Shown: piece after piece, positions 9,173 through 17,669 of the stretch
How the letters are laid out: each line of letters begins with the position of its first letter
How positions within the stretch are numbered: position 1 is the first letter of the stretch
Assembly: GCF_031180975.1 (NCBI RefSeq)
Contig: NZ_JAPSLI010000010.1
Coordinates: 1-64,000, forward strand
Source of the DNA: Microbacterium sp.
Lineage (GTDB): Bacteria > Actinomycetota > Actinomycetes > Actinomycetales > Microbacteriaceae
DNA: 64,000 nt
Direction of reading: 5' to 3'
Notes under the pieces: model-generated
What the model was told of the DNA's origin: nothing
Database searches by the model: none
Seen by the model: only the letters and a program-made list of their open reading frames with translations
Program-made: the position numbers and the translations under genes

Positions 9173-10029
9173 TTGACAGCTCCGGCGACGAGGCCTTTGT
9201 AGATCCACTTCTGCAGGAAGAGGAAGGCGAGGAGGGACGGGATGATGACGAGGAGGGTGCCGGCGGCGATGACCTCCCATTGGGTGTTGGTGGCGCTCTT
9301 GAAGTTGAACAGCGTCGTCGACACCAGGCCCTCGCTGGGCAGGTAGAGGAACGGCGTGTAGAACTCGTTGTAGATGCCGATGCCCTTGATGATGACCACC
9401 GTGGCGATCGCGGGCTTGAGCAGCGGCAGGATGATGCGCCAGTAGATCGTCCATCGGTTCGCGCCGTCCAGCATGGCCGCTTCGTCGAGCGACGGCGGGA
9501 TGGACTGCATGAATTGGATGAACAGGTAGATGGCGATGATGTCTGTGCCGGTGAACAGCAGGATCAGCGCGGCCTTGGTGTCGTACAGCCCCATGCCGTT
9601 GATCAGCTGGAACGTGGCGACCTGGCTGGTCACCGACGGGATGAGGGTCGCGATCATGAACAGCACGACCACGAGGGTCTTGCCGCGGAACGTGAACCGG
9701 TCGAGTGCGTAGGCCGCGGTGCTGCCGATGAAGATCGTGCCGACGAGCGCCACGGCGAGGACGACGGCGGTGTTCACGAAGCCGGCGAGCATGTCGCCCT
9801 GCACGAACGCCTTGACGAAGTTGTCGAGATTCAGCCAGTTGCTGGGCGGGGTGAGCGCGCTCGTGCGGGCGTACTCCTCGCGGCCCTTGAAGCCGGCGAA
9901 CAGGATCGCGGCCATCGGAAGCAGCGTGCAGAACCCGGCGATGAGCAGGCTGACGTACTTCGCGGTCTTGGCGGTGTAGACGCGCAGGCGGATCATCGCG
10001 AGGCTGCGCGCGGGGGTCACGGTGCTCAT
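9169..10029 (-). CDS. Carbohydrate ABC transporter permease (MalG-type)
   Basis: 286-residue inner-membrane protein with about six transmembrane helices. The EAA loop reads EAAMLDGANRWTIYWRIILP, as in the MalG class of CUT1 importers. The ATG at 10029 overlaps the stop of the partner permease (ATGA), and its own stop overlaps the GH2 start. With the SBP and the second permease it forms the importer for manno-oligosaccharides or galactomannan fragments, a substrate inferred from the flanking hydrolases. No ATPase gene is in the locus, so a general MsiK-type ATPase elsewhere is presumed. Confidence 0.9.
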   Translation of the reverse strand: MSTVTPARSLAMIRLRVYTAKTAKYVSLLIAGFCTLLPMAAILFAGFKGREEYARTSALTPPSNWLNLDNFVKAFVQGDMLAGFVNTAVVLAVALVGTIFIGSTAAYALDRFTFRGKTLVVVLFMIATLIPSVTSQVATFQLINGMGLYDTKAALILLFTGTDIIAIYLFIQFMQSIPPSLDEAAMLDGANRWTIYWRIILPLLKPAIATVVIIKGIGIYNEFYTPFLYLPSEGLVSTTLFNFKSATNTQWEVIAAGTLLVIIPSLLAFLFLQKWIYKGLVAGAVK

Positions 10030-10994
10030 ACCAGGTCGACTTTCTCGTCGGGGAACAGCTTGCGCTGGATCCAGGTGACCAGCAGGACGATGATCAGCAA
10101 CACCACCGCCATGGCCGAGGCCAGGCCGACGTGGCTGAACACGAACGCCTCCTGCACGGTCTTGATCACGAACGTGGAGGTGCCGTTGGCGCCACCGGTC
10201 ATGATGAACGGCGTCTCGAAAGCGCTCAGCGAGCCGGAGATGCCGAGGATGAGGGTGAGGGCGACGACGCGGCGGATGCCGGGGAAGATGATCGCCCAGA
10301 ACTGCTGCCACTTGCTGGCGCCGTCGAGGTCGGCGGCCTCGAACAGCTCGTCGGGGAGGGATTGGATCGCGCCGAGGAACAGCACGAAGTTCAGACCCGT
10401 ATAGCGCCACACCGACGTGCTGGCGAGCGACCAGTTCGCGATGTCGGGGTCGCCGAGCCACTGCGGCGGGTCGGTCAGCCCGACCCAGCTCAGCACGATG
10501 TCCAGCGATCCACCGGGCTGGAACACGTACTGGAACATGAACGCGATCGCGACGCCGTTCACGAGGTACGGGAAGAAGATGATCCCGCGGAACAGGTTCG
10601 AGAACTTCGTGCTGAAGCTCAGGACCGTGGCGAAGTACAGCGCGATCGCGATCTGCACGAACGTCGCCAGGAAGTAGTAGACGCTGACGAAGAACACCCG
10701 GAACACGTCGGGGTTGGTGAACACTTCGACGTAGTTGTCCAGGCCGACGAACTGCTTGTTCTGGTCGAAGCCGTCCCAGCTGGTGACGCTGTAGTACAGC
10801 AGGTTCAACGCCGGCCAGTACGTGAGCAGCAGAAGCAGTCCTACCGCCGCCGACAGGAACAGCCAGGGCGTGAGGCCTGCCAGGGTCGTCCGCCGCCGGG
10901 ACCGGGCCGGAAGGCGCTCGCTGGAGCGGCTTCCGGTCCGGACCACGAGGGCGGAGGTCTCCGGCGACTCCGAGCGCGGTACCGAGATGGTCAT
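10026..10994 (-). CDS. Carbohydrate ABC transporter permease (MalF-type)
   Basis: 322-residue membrane protein. It has a basic, Ser/Arg-rich cytoplasmic N-terminus (residues 1-38) and about six transmembrane segments. Its EAA loop contains EAADLDGASKWQQFWAIIFP. The ATG at 10994 follows GGAGGATCTC, a good ribosome-binding site. It lies 23 bp after the solute-binding-protein stop and is coupled by ATGA overlap to the second permease. It pairs with that protein to form the CUT1-type channel of the mannan importer. Confidence 0.9.
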   Translation of the reverse strand: MTISVPRSESPETSALVVRTGSRSSERLPARSRRRTTLAGLTPWLFLSAAVGLLLLLTYWPALNLLYYSVTSWDGFDQNKQFVGLDNYVEVFTNPDVFRVFFVSVYYFLATFVQIAIALYFATVLSFSTKFSNLFRGIIFFPYLVNGVAIAFMFQYVFQPGGSLDIVLSWVGLTDPPQWLGDPDIANWSLASTSVWRYTGLNFVLFLGAIQSLPDELFEAADLDGASKWQQFWAIIFPGIRRVVALTLILGISGSLSAFETPFIMTGGANGTSTFVIKTVQEAFVFSHVGLASAMAVVLLIIVLLVTWIQRKLFPDEKVDLV

Positions 10995-11017
10995 GAGATC
11001 CTCCGGGTCTCCCGGGC

Positions 11018-12334
11018 CTACTTCGCGGTCTTCTCGACCGCGGCGCTCCAGCGGTCGTTCAGCTCGGCGAAGTAGCTCTCCTTGTCGCCGTCGGCGGCGC
11101 CGCGCGCGATGTCGACCAGCTTCTGGCGGTACACCTGGCCGTAGAGGTCGATCTGCGCGTTGTTGGCCACGTCGGTCAGCAGGCTCTCCTTGCCCTTCGG
11201 GGCCGGGGCGGGCTCGATCAGCTGCACGCCCGCCTCCTCGAGTCCCTTCAGGTTCTCGGGCAGCGGCGCGTCCTTGAGCGTCGGGACCATGCCCTGCGCC
11301 TCGGTGTAACCGGACTCCTCTGTGAAGAACTGGATCCACGCCCACGCGGCGGCCTTCGACTTCGAGTTCTTGCTGATGCCGTAGCCGTAGTCGCCGTCGT
11401 TGGTGGCGTACTGGGTGCCGTCGACGTTCGCCGGCCACGCCATGTAGCCGATGTCCTCGGCGGAGGCCCCGGCGTCCTCGGCGGCCGCCTGCATCTGGCT
11501 GATCGACCAGGAGCCCAGGATCATGGTGCCGATCTCGCCCTTGCCCAGCTTCGTCTTCGAGGACTCCCAGTCGGTGGTGAGCGGGTCGTCCTCGGTGAGG
11601 CCGGCGTTTACCGACTCGAACAGCAGCGAGTCGATCGCGTAGATGTCGGTGCCCTCGGTCCACGGCTCGGGGTTCTCGGCCATGTGGACGGCGGCGTCGG
11701 GGTCGTTGGTGATGGCGCCGAGGTTGCCCATGCCCTGGGAGATCGGCCAGCCGTCCTTGTAGTTGGTGTACAGCGGGATGGCGTCGGTGCCGTCCTTGAT
11801 CTTCTGCAGCGCGTCGAGCCACTCGTCCTCGGACGTCGGCAGCTCGGTGATGCCGGCCTCCTCGAAGACCTTCTTGTTGTAGACGATTCCGTTCGCGTTG
11901 CCGCCCGACGCGATGCCGTACTGCGTGCCCTCGAAGCTGTGCTTGGCCGTGTAGCGGTACTTCTCGGCGAAGTCGTCGGTGTCGCCGAGCGGCTCGAAGA
12001 ACTGCGCGAACTGGCTCGGCTTGACCGCGGCAGGGATGGCGAGCACGTCGCCGTACTTGCTGCCGTTGAGACGCGTCTTGATCGCGTTCTCGTAGTCGTT
12101 GACGCCCTCGAACTCGATCTTCACGTCGGGGTACTTCTTGTTGAACTCCGCGGCGTACGCGTCGAACGTGCCGTCGGACACGAGGTCGGTGCGGTTGGTC
12201 AGAACCAGCAGGTCGCCCTTCACCTCGCCGTCGATGGTGTTGCTCGCGTCCGCGGCCGAGCCCGAGCAACCGCTCAGGGCGATGACCGCCGTGGTCAGTG
12301 CCGCCGCTGCCAGCAGCGCCTTTCGCTTCTGCAT
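11018..12334 (-). CDS. ABC transporter sugar-binding lipoprotein (mannan locus)
   Basis: 438 residues. The N-terminus MQKRKALLAAAALTTAV leads to a lipobox (ALSGC), so the mature protein is anchored outside the membrane by a lipidated Cys. The rest is a family-1 extracellular solute-binding protein of the maltose/oligosaccharide class. The ATG at 12334 has AAGGAG 8 nt upstream. It is the first gene of the eight-gene minus-strand operon that ends with the LacI gene, and it diverges from a second LacI gene. Manno- or galactomanno-oligosaccharides are the likely ligand, inferred from the linked GH26, GH113, GH2 and GH36 enzymes. Confidence 0.92.
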   Translation of the reverse strand: MQKRKALLAAAALTTAVIALSGCSGSAADASNTIDGEVKGDLLVLTNRTDLVSDGTFDAYAAEFNKKYPDVKIEFEGVNDYENAIKTRLNGSKYGDVLAIPAAVKPSQFAQFFEPLGDTDDFAEKYRYTAKHSFEGTQYGIASGGNANGIVYNKKVFEEAGITELPTSEDEWLDALQKIKDGTDAIPLYTNYKDGWPISQGMGNLGAITNDPDAAVHMAENPEPWTEGTDIYAIDSLLFESVNAGLTEDDPLTTDWESSKTKLGKGEIGTMILGSWSISQMQAAAEDAGASAEDIGYMAWPANVDGTQYATNDGDYGYGISKNSKSKAAAWAWIQFFTEESGYTEAQGMVPTLKDAPLPENLKGLEEAGVQLIEPAPAPKGKESLLTDVANNAQIDLYGQVYRQKLVDIARGAADGDKESYFAELNDRWSAAVEKTAK

Positions 12335-12514
12335 GTGACTACTCCTTTGTATGCGGGTCGTGCGTCCGGACGGGGTCGGGATGCCGCCGGCGAATGACAG
12401 CGTAGGACGGTCGGGGGTAGGATATAAAGCGCATAAGTAAAACCTGTCCTGTTCTGTCCGGTCGCACCGTCGCGGCGCCGGACGCGGAACCCGCGGCATT
12501 CCGAAGGAGGAGCC
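12335..12514. promoter_or_regulatory. Divergent promoter/operator region of the mannan locus
   Basis: The 180-bp gap between the divergent SBP and LacI starts holds a conspicuous AT-rich patch at 12420-12447 (GGATATAAAGCGCATAAG and following TAAAACC). On the minus strand it contains AGGACA, about 18 nt, then TATATC, a possible -35/-10 pair for the operon. The imperfect dyad CTTATGC/GCTTTAT centred near 12434 has the CG-centred form seen in many LacI-family operators. Either LacI protein of the locus could bind here. Assignment is by pattern only. Confidence 0.45.
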
Positions 12515-12580
12515 ATGGACCGACGAAACGGATGTCCGTCGAGGACATCGCGGGCCGCAGAGGCGGCCACCCCCGCATGA
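12515..12580 (+). CDS. Possible 21-residue upstream ORF coupled to the LacI start
   Basis: An ATG at 12515 lies 4 nt after AAGGAGG. It opens a 21-codon frame starting MDRRNGCPSRTS whose TGA (12578-12580) overlaps the LacI ATG at 12577-12579 as ATGA. No other good ribosome-binding site precedes the regulator, so coupling through this frame could set its translation. Against it, third-position GC is only moderate here, and it is higher in the regulator frame, which is open back to an ATG at 12532. It may therefore be just an untranslated leader. Confidence 0.3.
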   Translation: MDRRNGCPSRTSRAAEAATPA

Positions 12581-13593
12581 ACCCGCAGACCAGGGCCACC
12601 CTCGAGGACGTCGCCCGACTGGCCGGTGTGAGCGCCAAGACCGTCTCCCGCGTTTTCAACCAGCGCGACCTGGTCAACCCGGAGACGGTGGCACGGGTGC
12701 TCGACAGCGCCCGGCGTCTCCGATTCCGGCCCAACACCCTGGCCAGGGGTCTGCGCAGCGGCGGACGCACCAACGTGGTCGGACTGATCGTCGGCGAACT
12801 GGGCAACCCGTTCTATTACAAGGTGGCGGCCGGCCTGGAGAAGGAGCTCGCGGCCAACGGGTACAGCCTGCTGCTGGCGAGCACCGACGACACCGCCGAG
12901 GGCGAGGAACGCGTCGCCGACGCCCTGCTCGCGCAACGGGTCGCCGCACTCGTGCTGATCCCCGCCGCTCCCGACCAGTCCCATCTGGACGGTGAGCGGC
13001 AGCTGGGCACGCCCATCGTCGCGATCGACCGGCCGGGCCGGAACGTGGTCGCGGACTCGGTGGTGCTCGACAACCGGGCGGGCGTTCACGAGGCCACCCG
13101 ACATCTGCTCGCCGCCGGACACCGCCGGATCGCGTACCTGTGCAACCCGGCATCCGTCCATTCGCAGGCCGAGCGACTGGCGGGCTACCGCGCCGCGATG
13201 GCCGAGGCCGGAATCGCGGACACCAGCGCGTGGGAGGTGCTCGAGGACCGCCGCGGCGTCTCGGGCGAGGAACTGTGCGCGCATCTGCTGGACGCCGCCG
13301 AGCCACCCACCGCCATCCTGTGCGGCAACAACCGGATGACGGTCGGCACGCTGCGAGCGCTGCGCGACCGCGGCGACGACAGCACCGCCCTGATCGGTTT
13401 CGACGACTTCGACACCGCGGACATCCTCGGGGTGACCGTGATCTCCTACGATCCGGAGGAGCTGGGTCGCACCGCCGGCCGGGTGGCGCTGCAGCGCATC
13501 GCGGATCCGTCCGGCTTCACGCAGCAGATCGTGCTGCCCACTCATCTCATCGAACGCGGGACCGGCGAACGCTCACCGAAAGGACGACCATGA
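12577..13593 (+). CDS. LacI-family transcriptional regulator (divergent from the mannan operon)
   Basis: 338 residues from the ATG at 12577. The HTH (TLEDVARLAGVSAKTVSRVF, about residues 7-26) is followed by YRPN-like hinge text (RLRFRPNTLARGLRSG) and a periplasmic-binding-protein-like effector domain. An in-frame ATG at 12532 would add 15 residues (MSVEDIAGRRGG...). That stretch has high third-position GC, so the longer form cannot be excluded. The stop overlaps the alpha-galactosidase ATG (ATGA at 13590). It is probably the local repressor of both directions of the galactomannan locus; the effector is not known. Confidence 0.88.
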   Translation: MNPQTRATLEDVARLAGVSAKTVSRVFNQRDLVNPETVARVLDSARRLRFRPNTLARGLRSGGRTNVVGLIVGELGNPFYYKVAAGLEKELAANGYSLLLASTDDTAEGEERVADALLAQRVAALVLIPAAPDQSHLDGERQLGTPIVAIDRPGRNVVADSVVLDNRAGVHEATRHLLAAGHRRIAYLCNPASVHSQAERLAGYRAAMAEAGIADTSAWEVLEDRRGVSGEELCAHLLDAAEPPTAILCGNNRMTVGTLRALRDRGDDSTALIGFDDFDTADILGVTVISYDPEELGRTAGRVALQRIADPSGFTQQIVLPTHLIERGTGERSPKGRP

Positions 13594-15722
13594 CCTCGGA
13601 GATCATCCATCTGAGCGGCGCCGGGGTGTCGCTCGTGCTCGACGCCCGCGGCGAAGACGTGCCACGCGTGCTGCACTGGGGCGCGGCGCTCGGCGCGCTC
13701 ACCGCCGACGATCTGGCCGACCTCGCCGCTGCGCGTTCGCGGCAGACCCCGCCCGCCACGCTGGACGCCCCGTGGGAGCTCACACTGCTCCCCGCCGAGG
13801 CGGACGGCTGGTCGGGCCGCCCCGGCGCGCAGCTGGTGCGGGACGGCCTGCCGGTGCGCTCCCGCTGGAGCCTCGTCTCGATCACCTCCGACGGTGCCAC
13901 GTGCGACATGGCGCTCTCCGACGACGATGCCGACGTCTCGCTGACCCTCCGCGTCGAGGTCGCTGAGGGCGGAGTCGTGTGGCTGCGTCAGACGGTGCGC
14001 AACCGCGGCGACCGGCCGCTCGGCGTCGACTGGCTGGAAGCGACGCTGCCGTTCTCCCCCTCCGCGACGCACCTGACCACGCTCGACGGTCGGTGGTCGC
14101 GCGAGAAGCGGGTGTCGACGACACGGCTGCCGGCCGGATCGATCGTCCGGCAGTCCCGGCGTGGCCGCCCCGGCCACGACGCCGCCACGTTCTTCGCCGC
14201 CTCGGAGCACGCCCCGCTGTGGGATGCCGGACGGGTGTGGGCCGTGCACGCGGCGTGGTCGGCGGACACCACCTACCGGGTCGACCGCGTCACCGACTCG
14301 GTCCCGCTGCTCGGCGCCGGCGAGCTGCTGCGCCCTGGTGAGATCGTGCTCGCCCACGGCGAGGAGTACACCGCCCCAGCCGTCGCGTTCGTGTACTCGG
14401 ACGCCGGGTTGGACGGCATCGCCCGGCGCGTGCACACCTGGATGCGCGCCCGCCCGCAGCACCCGCGCACACCGCGCCCGTTCACGCTGAACACCTGGGA
14501 GGCGGTGTACTTCGACCACGACCCTGAGCGGCTGCGCCTGCTCGCCGACCGGGCCGCCGAGGTGGGGGTCGAGAGGTTCGTGCTCGACGACGGCTGGTTC
14601 ACCGGCCGCCGCGACGACACCACCAGCCTCGGCGACTGGGAGGTGGACACCGACGTCTGGCCGGACGGTCTGCGTCCGCTCGCCGACCACGTGCACGCCC
14701 GCGGCATGCAGTTCGGGCTGTGGTTCGAGCCGGAGATGATCAGTCTCCGCTCCCACCTGGCGGCACGGCATCCGGACTGGTTCCTGCACGACCCCCGCCA
14801 TCTCGACCACCCCGCCGAGCTGTCCTGGCGCACGCAGTTCGTGCTGGATCTCGCGAACCCCGACGCGTACGCGCATATCCTCGCCGGGATGGATGCCCTG
14901 GTGAAGGAGATCGGCATCGACTACATCAAGTGGGATCACAACCGCGATCTCATCGAGTCTGTGCACGACGGCAGACCGGGAACGCACGCGCAGACCGTGG
15001 CCGTGCACCGACTGATCGCCGAGCTGAAGCAGCGCAACCCGGGGTTGGAGATCGAGTCGTGCTCCAGCGGCGGCGCCCGCACCGACCTCGGCATCATGCA
15101 GGTGTGCGACCGGGTCTGGGCGAGCGACTCGAACGATCCGGTCGAGCGGCAGGACATTCAGCGCTGGACAGGGCTGCTGCTGCCACCCGAGCTGGTCGGC
15201 GCGCACGTCGGGCCGGCGGAGTCGCACAGCTCGGGCCGGGTCACCCCGCTGTCGTACCGGATCGCGACCAGCCTGATGGGCTCGGCGGGCCTGGAGTGGG
15301 ACATCCTGGGCTGCTCGGACGAGGAGCTGGCGCAGATCACCCGCTTCACGGCGCTGTACCAGGAGCTGCGTCCGCTGCTGCACACCGCCGAGGTGGTGCA
15401 TCCGCGGCTGCGGGATGCCGCCTGGCGCGTGACCGGCTACCTGTCCGAGGACCGCGCGGACGCCGTGCTGATCGTCGCGACCGTGGCGGGGCTCGAGGAT
15501 GCCAGGGCCGAACGCCTCCGGATCCCGGGTCTGGACCCGCAGCGACGCTACCGGGTGTGGCTGCGTCGCGAGATCGGCGAGCCGAAGGCCGGCTGGGTGC
15601 TCCCCCCGTGGATGGGCGAGTCCGGCGTCGAGCTGCCCGGCAGCGTGCTCACCGAGGTAGGGCTGCAGCTGCCGACGCTGTGGCCCGTACAGGCGATGGT
15701 CGTGCAGCTGCAGGCGGTCTGA
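13590..15722 (+). CDS. GH36 alpha-galactosidase
   Basis: 710 residues with the GH36 architecture. It has an N-terminal beta-supersandwich (about 1-290), a TIM-barrel (about 295-620) and a C-terminal beta domain. The nucleophile Asp449 lies in YIKWDHN. The likely acid/base Asp513 lies in VWASDSND, preceded by the CSSGGARTD segment. There is no signal peptide, so it removes alpha-1,6-galactose from imported galactomannan oligomers in the cytoplasm. The ATG overlaps the LacI stop by four bases. It would open side chains so that GH113 and GH2 can finish the backbone. Confidence 0.93.
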   Translation: MTSEIIHLSGAGVSLVLDARGEDVPRVLHWGAALGALTADDLADLAAARSRQTPPATLDAPWELTLLPAEADGWSGRPGAQLVRDGLPVRSRWSLVSITSDGATCDMALSDDDADVSLTLRVEVAEGGVVWLRQTVRNRGDRPLGVDWLEATLPFSPSATHLTTLDGRWSREKRVSTTRLPAGSIVRQSRRGRPGHDAATFFAASEHAPLWDAGRVWAVHAAWSADTTYRVDRVTDSVPLLGAGELLRPGEIVLAHGEEYTAPAVAFVYSDAGLDGIARRVHTWMRARPQHPRTPRPFTLNTWEAVYFDHDPERLRLLADRAAEVGVERFVLDDGWFTGRRDDTTSLGDWEVDTDVWPDGLRPLADHVHARGMQFGLWFEPEMISLRSHLAARHPDWFLHDPRHLDHPAELSWRTQFVLDLANPDAYAHILAGMDALVKEIGIDYIKWDHNRDLIESVHDGRPGTHAQTVAVHRLIAELKQRNPGLEIESCSSGGARTDLGIMQVCDRVWASDSNDPVERQDIQRWTGLLLPPELVGAHVGPAESHSSGRVTPLSYRIATSLMGSAGLEWDILGCSDEELAQITRFTALYQELRPLLHTAEVVHPRLRDAAWRVTGYLSEDRADAVLIVATVAGLEDARAERLRIPGLDPQRRYRVWLRREIGEPKAGWVLPPWMGESGVELPGSVLTEVGLQLPTLWPVQAMVVQLQAV

Positions 15723-15725
15723 ACG

Positions 15726-15788
15726 CGACGACGCCGCGCACCCGGTCGGGGTGCGCCGCGCACCCGGTCGGGGTGCGCGGCGTCGTCG
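15726..15788. terminator. Bidirectional hairpin between convergent genes, with a duplicated inner hairpin
   Basis: A perfect 17-bp inverted repeat (CGACGACGCCGCGCACC at 15726-15742; its complement at 15772-15788) lies between the convergent GH36 and aquaporin stops. The interior is a tandem copy of GCGCACCCGGTCGGGGTGC, each copy able to fold by itself. No T-run is present on either side. Confidence 0.75.
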
Positions 15789-15795
15789 GTTCAGG

Positions 15796-16443
15796 TCAGT
15801 CCTTGCCGATCTTCTTCGCGTCGTCCGCGTTCAGCACGCGGAACAGCAGCGCGCCGAGGGCGGCGCCGACCAGCGGTGCGAGGATGTACAGCCACAGCGA
15901 GACCCAGGCGAAGTGCCCGGTGAGCGACAGCCCCAGGGCGACGGCGGGGTTGAAGCCGCCACCGGAGATGCTGCCCACGGTGGTCGCGCCGACGAACACG
16001 ATGCCGCCGATCGCGAGACCGTAGAACGAGTTGCCGGCGGTGTCCTTCGCGGTCGCCACGTTGAGCACGACCCAGACCAGGGCGAGCGTGAACAGCGCCT
16101 CGACGAGGAACGCACGGCCGCTGTTGATCTCCAGCGCCTTGTCGGATGCCGGCCACAGCGCGAGGCTGACCAGCGCCGCCAGCGCGCCGCCGACCAGCTG
16201 GGCCACGATGTAGGCGACCAGGTCGATGACTGTGAGGCCGCCGCGCAGGAAGACGGCGACCGACACCGCCGGGTTCAGGTGCGCACCGGAGATGTGGCCG
16301 GTGGCGAAGACGAGCACCACGAGCGCGAAGCCGATCGCAAGCGGGGTGAGCGGGCTGCCGCTGTTGACGGCGCCGATGATGCTCAGGACGAACAGGAACG
16401 TGGCGAGCGCTTCGGCGACCGCCTTGCGTGCTGTAGCGGGCAT
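15796..16443 (-). CDS. MIP-family (aquaporin-like) channel
   Basis: 215-residue membrane protein with six helices and both half-helix motifs: HLNPAVS in the first half and GFNPAVA in the second. In canonical aquaporins and glycerol facilitators the second NPA is followed by Arg, which lines the selectivity filter. Here it is Val, so selectivity is hard to predict. The ATG at 16443 is chosen because it gives a normal short cytoplasmic tail; the upstream in-frame region is an unlikely Pro/Arg-rich extension. It stands alone, ending at a hairpin shared with the GH36 gene. Water or small neutral solutes are the generic substrates of the family. Confidence 0.85.
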   Translation of the reverse strand: MPATARKAVAEALATFLFVLSIIGAVNSGSPLTPLAIGFALVVLVFATGHISGAHLNPAVSVAVFLRGGLTVIDLVAYIVAQLVGGALAALVSLALWPASDKALEINSGRAFLVEALFTLALVWVVLNVATAKDTAGNSFYGLAIGGIVFVGATTVGSISGGGFNPAVALGLSLTGHFAWVSLWLYILAPLVGAALGALLFRVLNADDAKKIGKD

Positions 16444-16584
16444 GGGAGTCCAATCTGTCGACGTGCGGGGGCGCGGGCCTTCCCGGCCCGGTACGCGCAC
16501 GCAGCGCGACCCCCCGCTGGCGTACGATATACCCGCCACGGGCTCACACCCTGGAACGCGCCCGCGACACGGCGGTGCCGGCCG

Positions 16585-17601
16585 CTACAGCCAGCCCTTC
16601 CGGCGGAACACCAGGTACAGCCCGCCGCCCAGCGCCACCATCAGGCCGAGCGCCATCGGATACCCGAACGTCCAGTGCAGCTCCGGCATGTCGTCGAAGT
16701 TCATGCCGTACACCCCGCCGATCAGCGTCGGCGCGAACAGGATCGCCGCCCAGCCGGAGATCTTCTTCATCTGCTCGCCCTGGCGGATGCTCTCCTCGGT
16801 CATCCGCCGGATCTCCTCGTTCTGGCGCCGTGCCACGATGGTCGACTCCACGGTCAGCGCGTTGTCGAGCACCGTACGGAACGTGGTGGCACGATCGGCG
16901 ATGCGCAGCGTGTGGTCGTGCACGTCGCGGAGATAGCGCTGCAACTCCTCGTCGACGGCGTACTTCGCCCCTCCCCGCAGCAGCGCCTCCACGATGCCGC
17001 TGAGCGGCTGCGCCGCGCGCTGGAAGTCGATCACCTCGCGAGCCAGCTTGTAGATGCGCTGGGTCGCGTCGACGTCCTCCACGAACAGCTGGCTCTCGAT
17101 CTCGTCGATGTCGTTCTCGAGCCCCGCGAGCACCGGGGCGTACTCGTCGACCACCTCGTCGAGAATGGCGTACAGCACCGCCTCCGGGCCGCGGGCCAGC
17201 AACTCGGGCGCCCCCTCGAGACGGCGGCGCACCCGACCCAGGTCGGGCGACTCGGCGTGGCGGATGGTGACCACGAAGTCCGGCCCGACGAACACGTGCA
17301 CCTCGCCGAACTCGACCTCCTCCAGCGCATCCAGGTAGCGGGCGGGGCGGAGCACCACGAACAGGTGCTCACCGTAGCGCTCGATCTTGGGGCGCTGATG
17401 ACCGGACAGCGCGTCCTCGACGGCCAACTCGTGCAGCCCGAACTCGGCGGCGACGGAGTGGATCTCGTCGGGGCTCGGCCGGTACAGGCCGATCCAGCCC
17501 ATGCCGCCGCGCTCGCGCATCAACTCGAACGTCTCGTCGAGGTTGGCGGGATTGGCGGTGCGGACGCCGTCGACGTAGATGCCGTTGTCGATGATCGCCA
17601 T
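16585..17601 (-). CDS. corA: CorA-family divalent metal (Mg/Co) transporter
   Basis: 338 residues. The long N-terminal cytoplasmic alpha/beta domain and helical stalk are followed by two C-terminal transmembrane helices. The signature YGMNF lies at the end of the first helix, with the short acidic loop DDMPELHW after it. The ATG at 17601 has a GGAGGGAG ribosome-binding site. CorA pentamers import Mg2+ and can pass Co2+ or Ni2+. It is monocistronic: the copC terminator lies upstream and the aquaporin gene begins 141 bp downstream. Confidence 0.93.
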   Translation of the reverse strand: MAIIDNGIYVDGVRTANPANLDETFELMRERGGMGWIGLYRPSPDEIHSVAAEFGLHELAVEDALSGHQRPKIERYGEHLFVVLRPARYLDALEEVEFGEVHVFVGPDFVVTIRHAESPDLGRVRRRLEGAPELLARGPEAVLYAILDEVVDEYAPVLAGLENDIDEIESQLFVEDVDATQRIYKLAREVIDFQRAAQPLSGIVEALLRGGAKYAVDEELQRYLRDVHDHTLRIADRATTFRTVLDNALTVESTIVARRQNEEIRRMTEESIRQGEQMKKISGWAAILFAPTLIGGVYGMNFDDMPELHWTFGYPMALGLMVALGGGLYLVFRRKGWL

Positions 17602-17629
17602 CCCTGCTCCCTCCGCGCGCAAGCCGACT

Positions 17630-17663
17630 CTACCCGCGCTGCAGGATTCTGCAGCGCGGGTAG
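17630..17663 (-). terminator. Hairpin terminator after copC
   Basis: A perfect 15-bp stem (CTACCCGCGCTGCAG and its complement) with a 4-nt loop sits 6 bp after the copC stop. No T-run follows. Confidence 0.8.
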
Positions 17664-17669
17664 GCGGGC

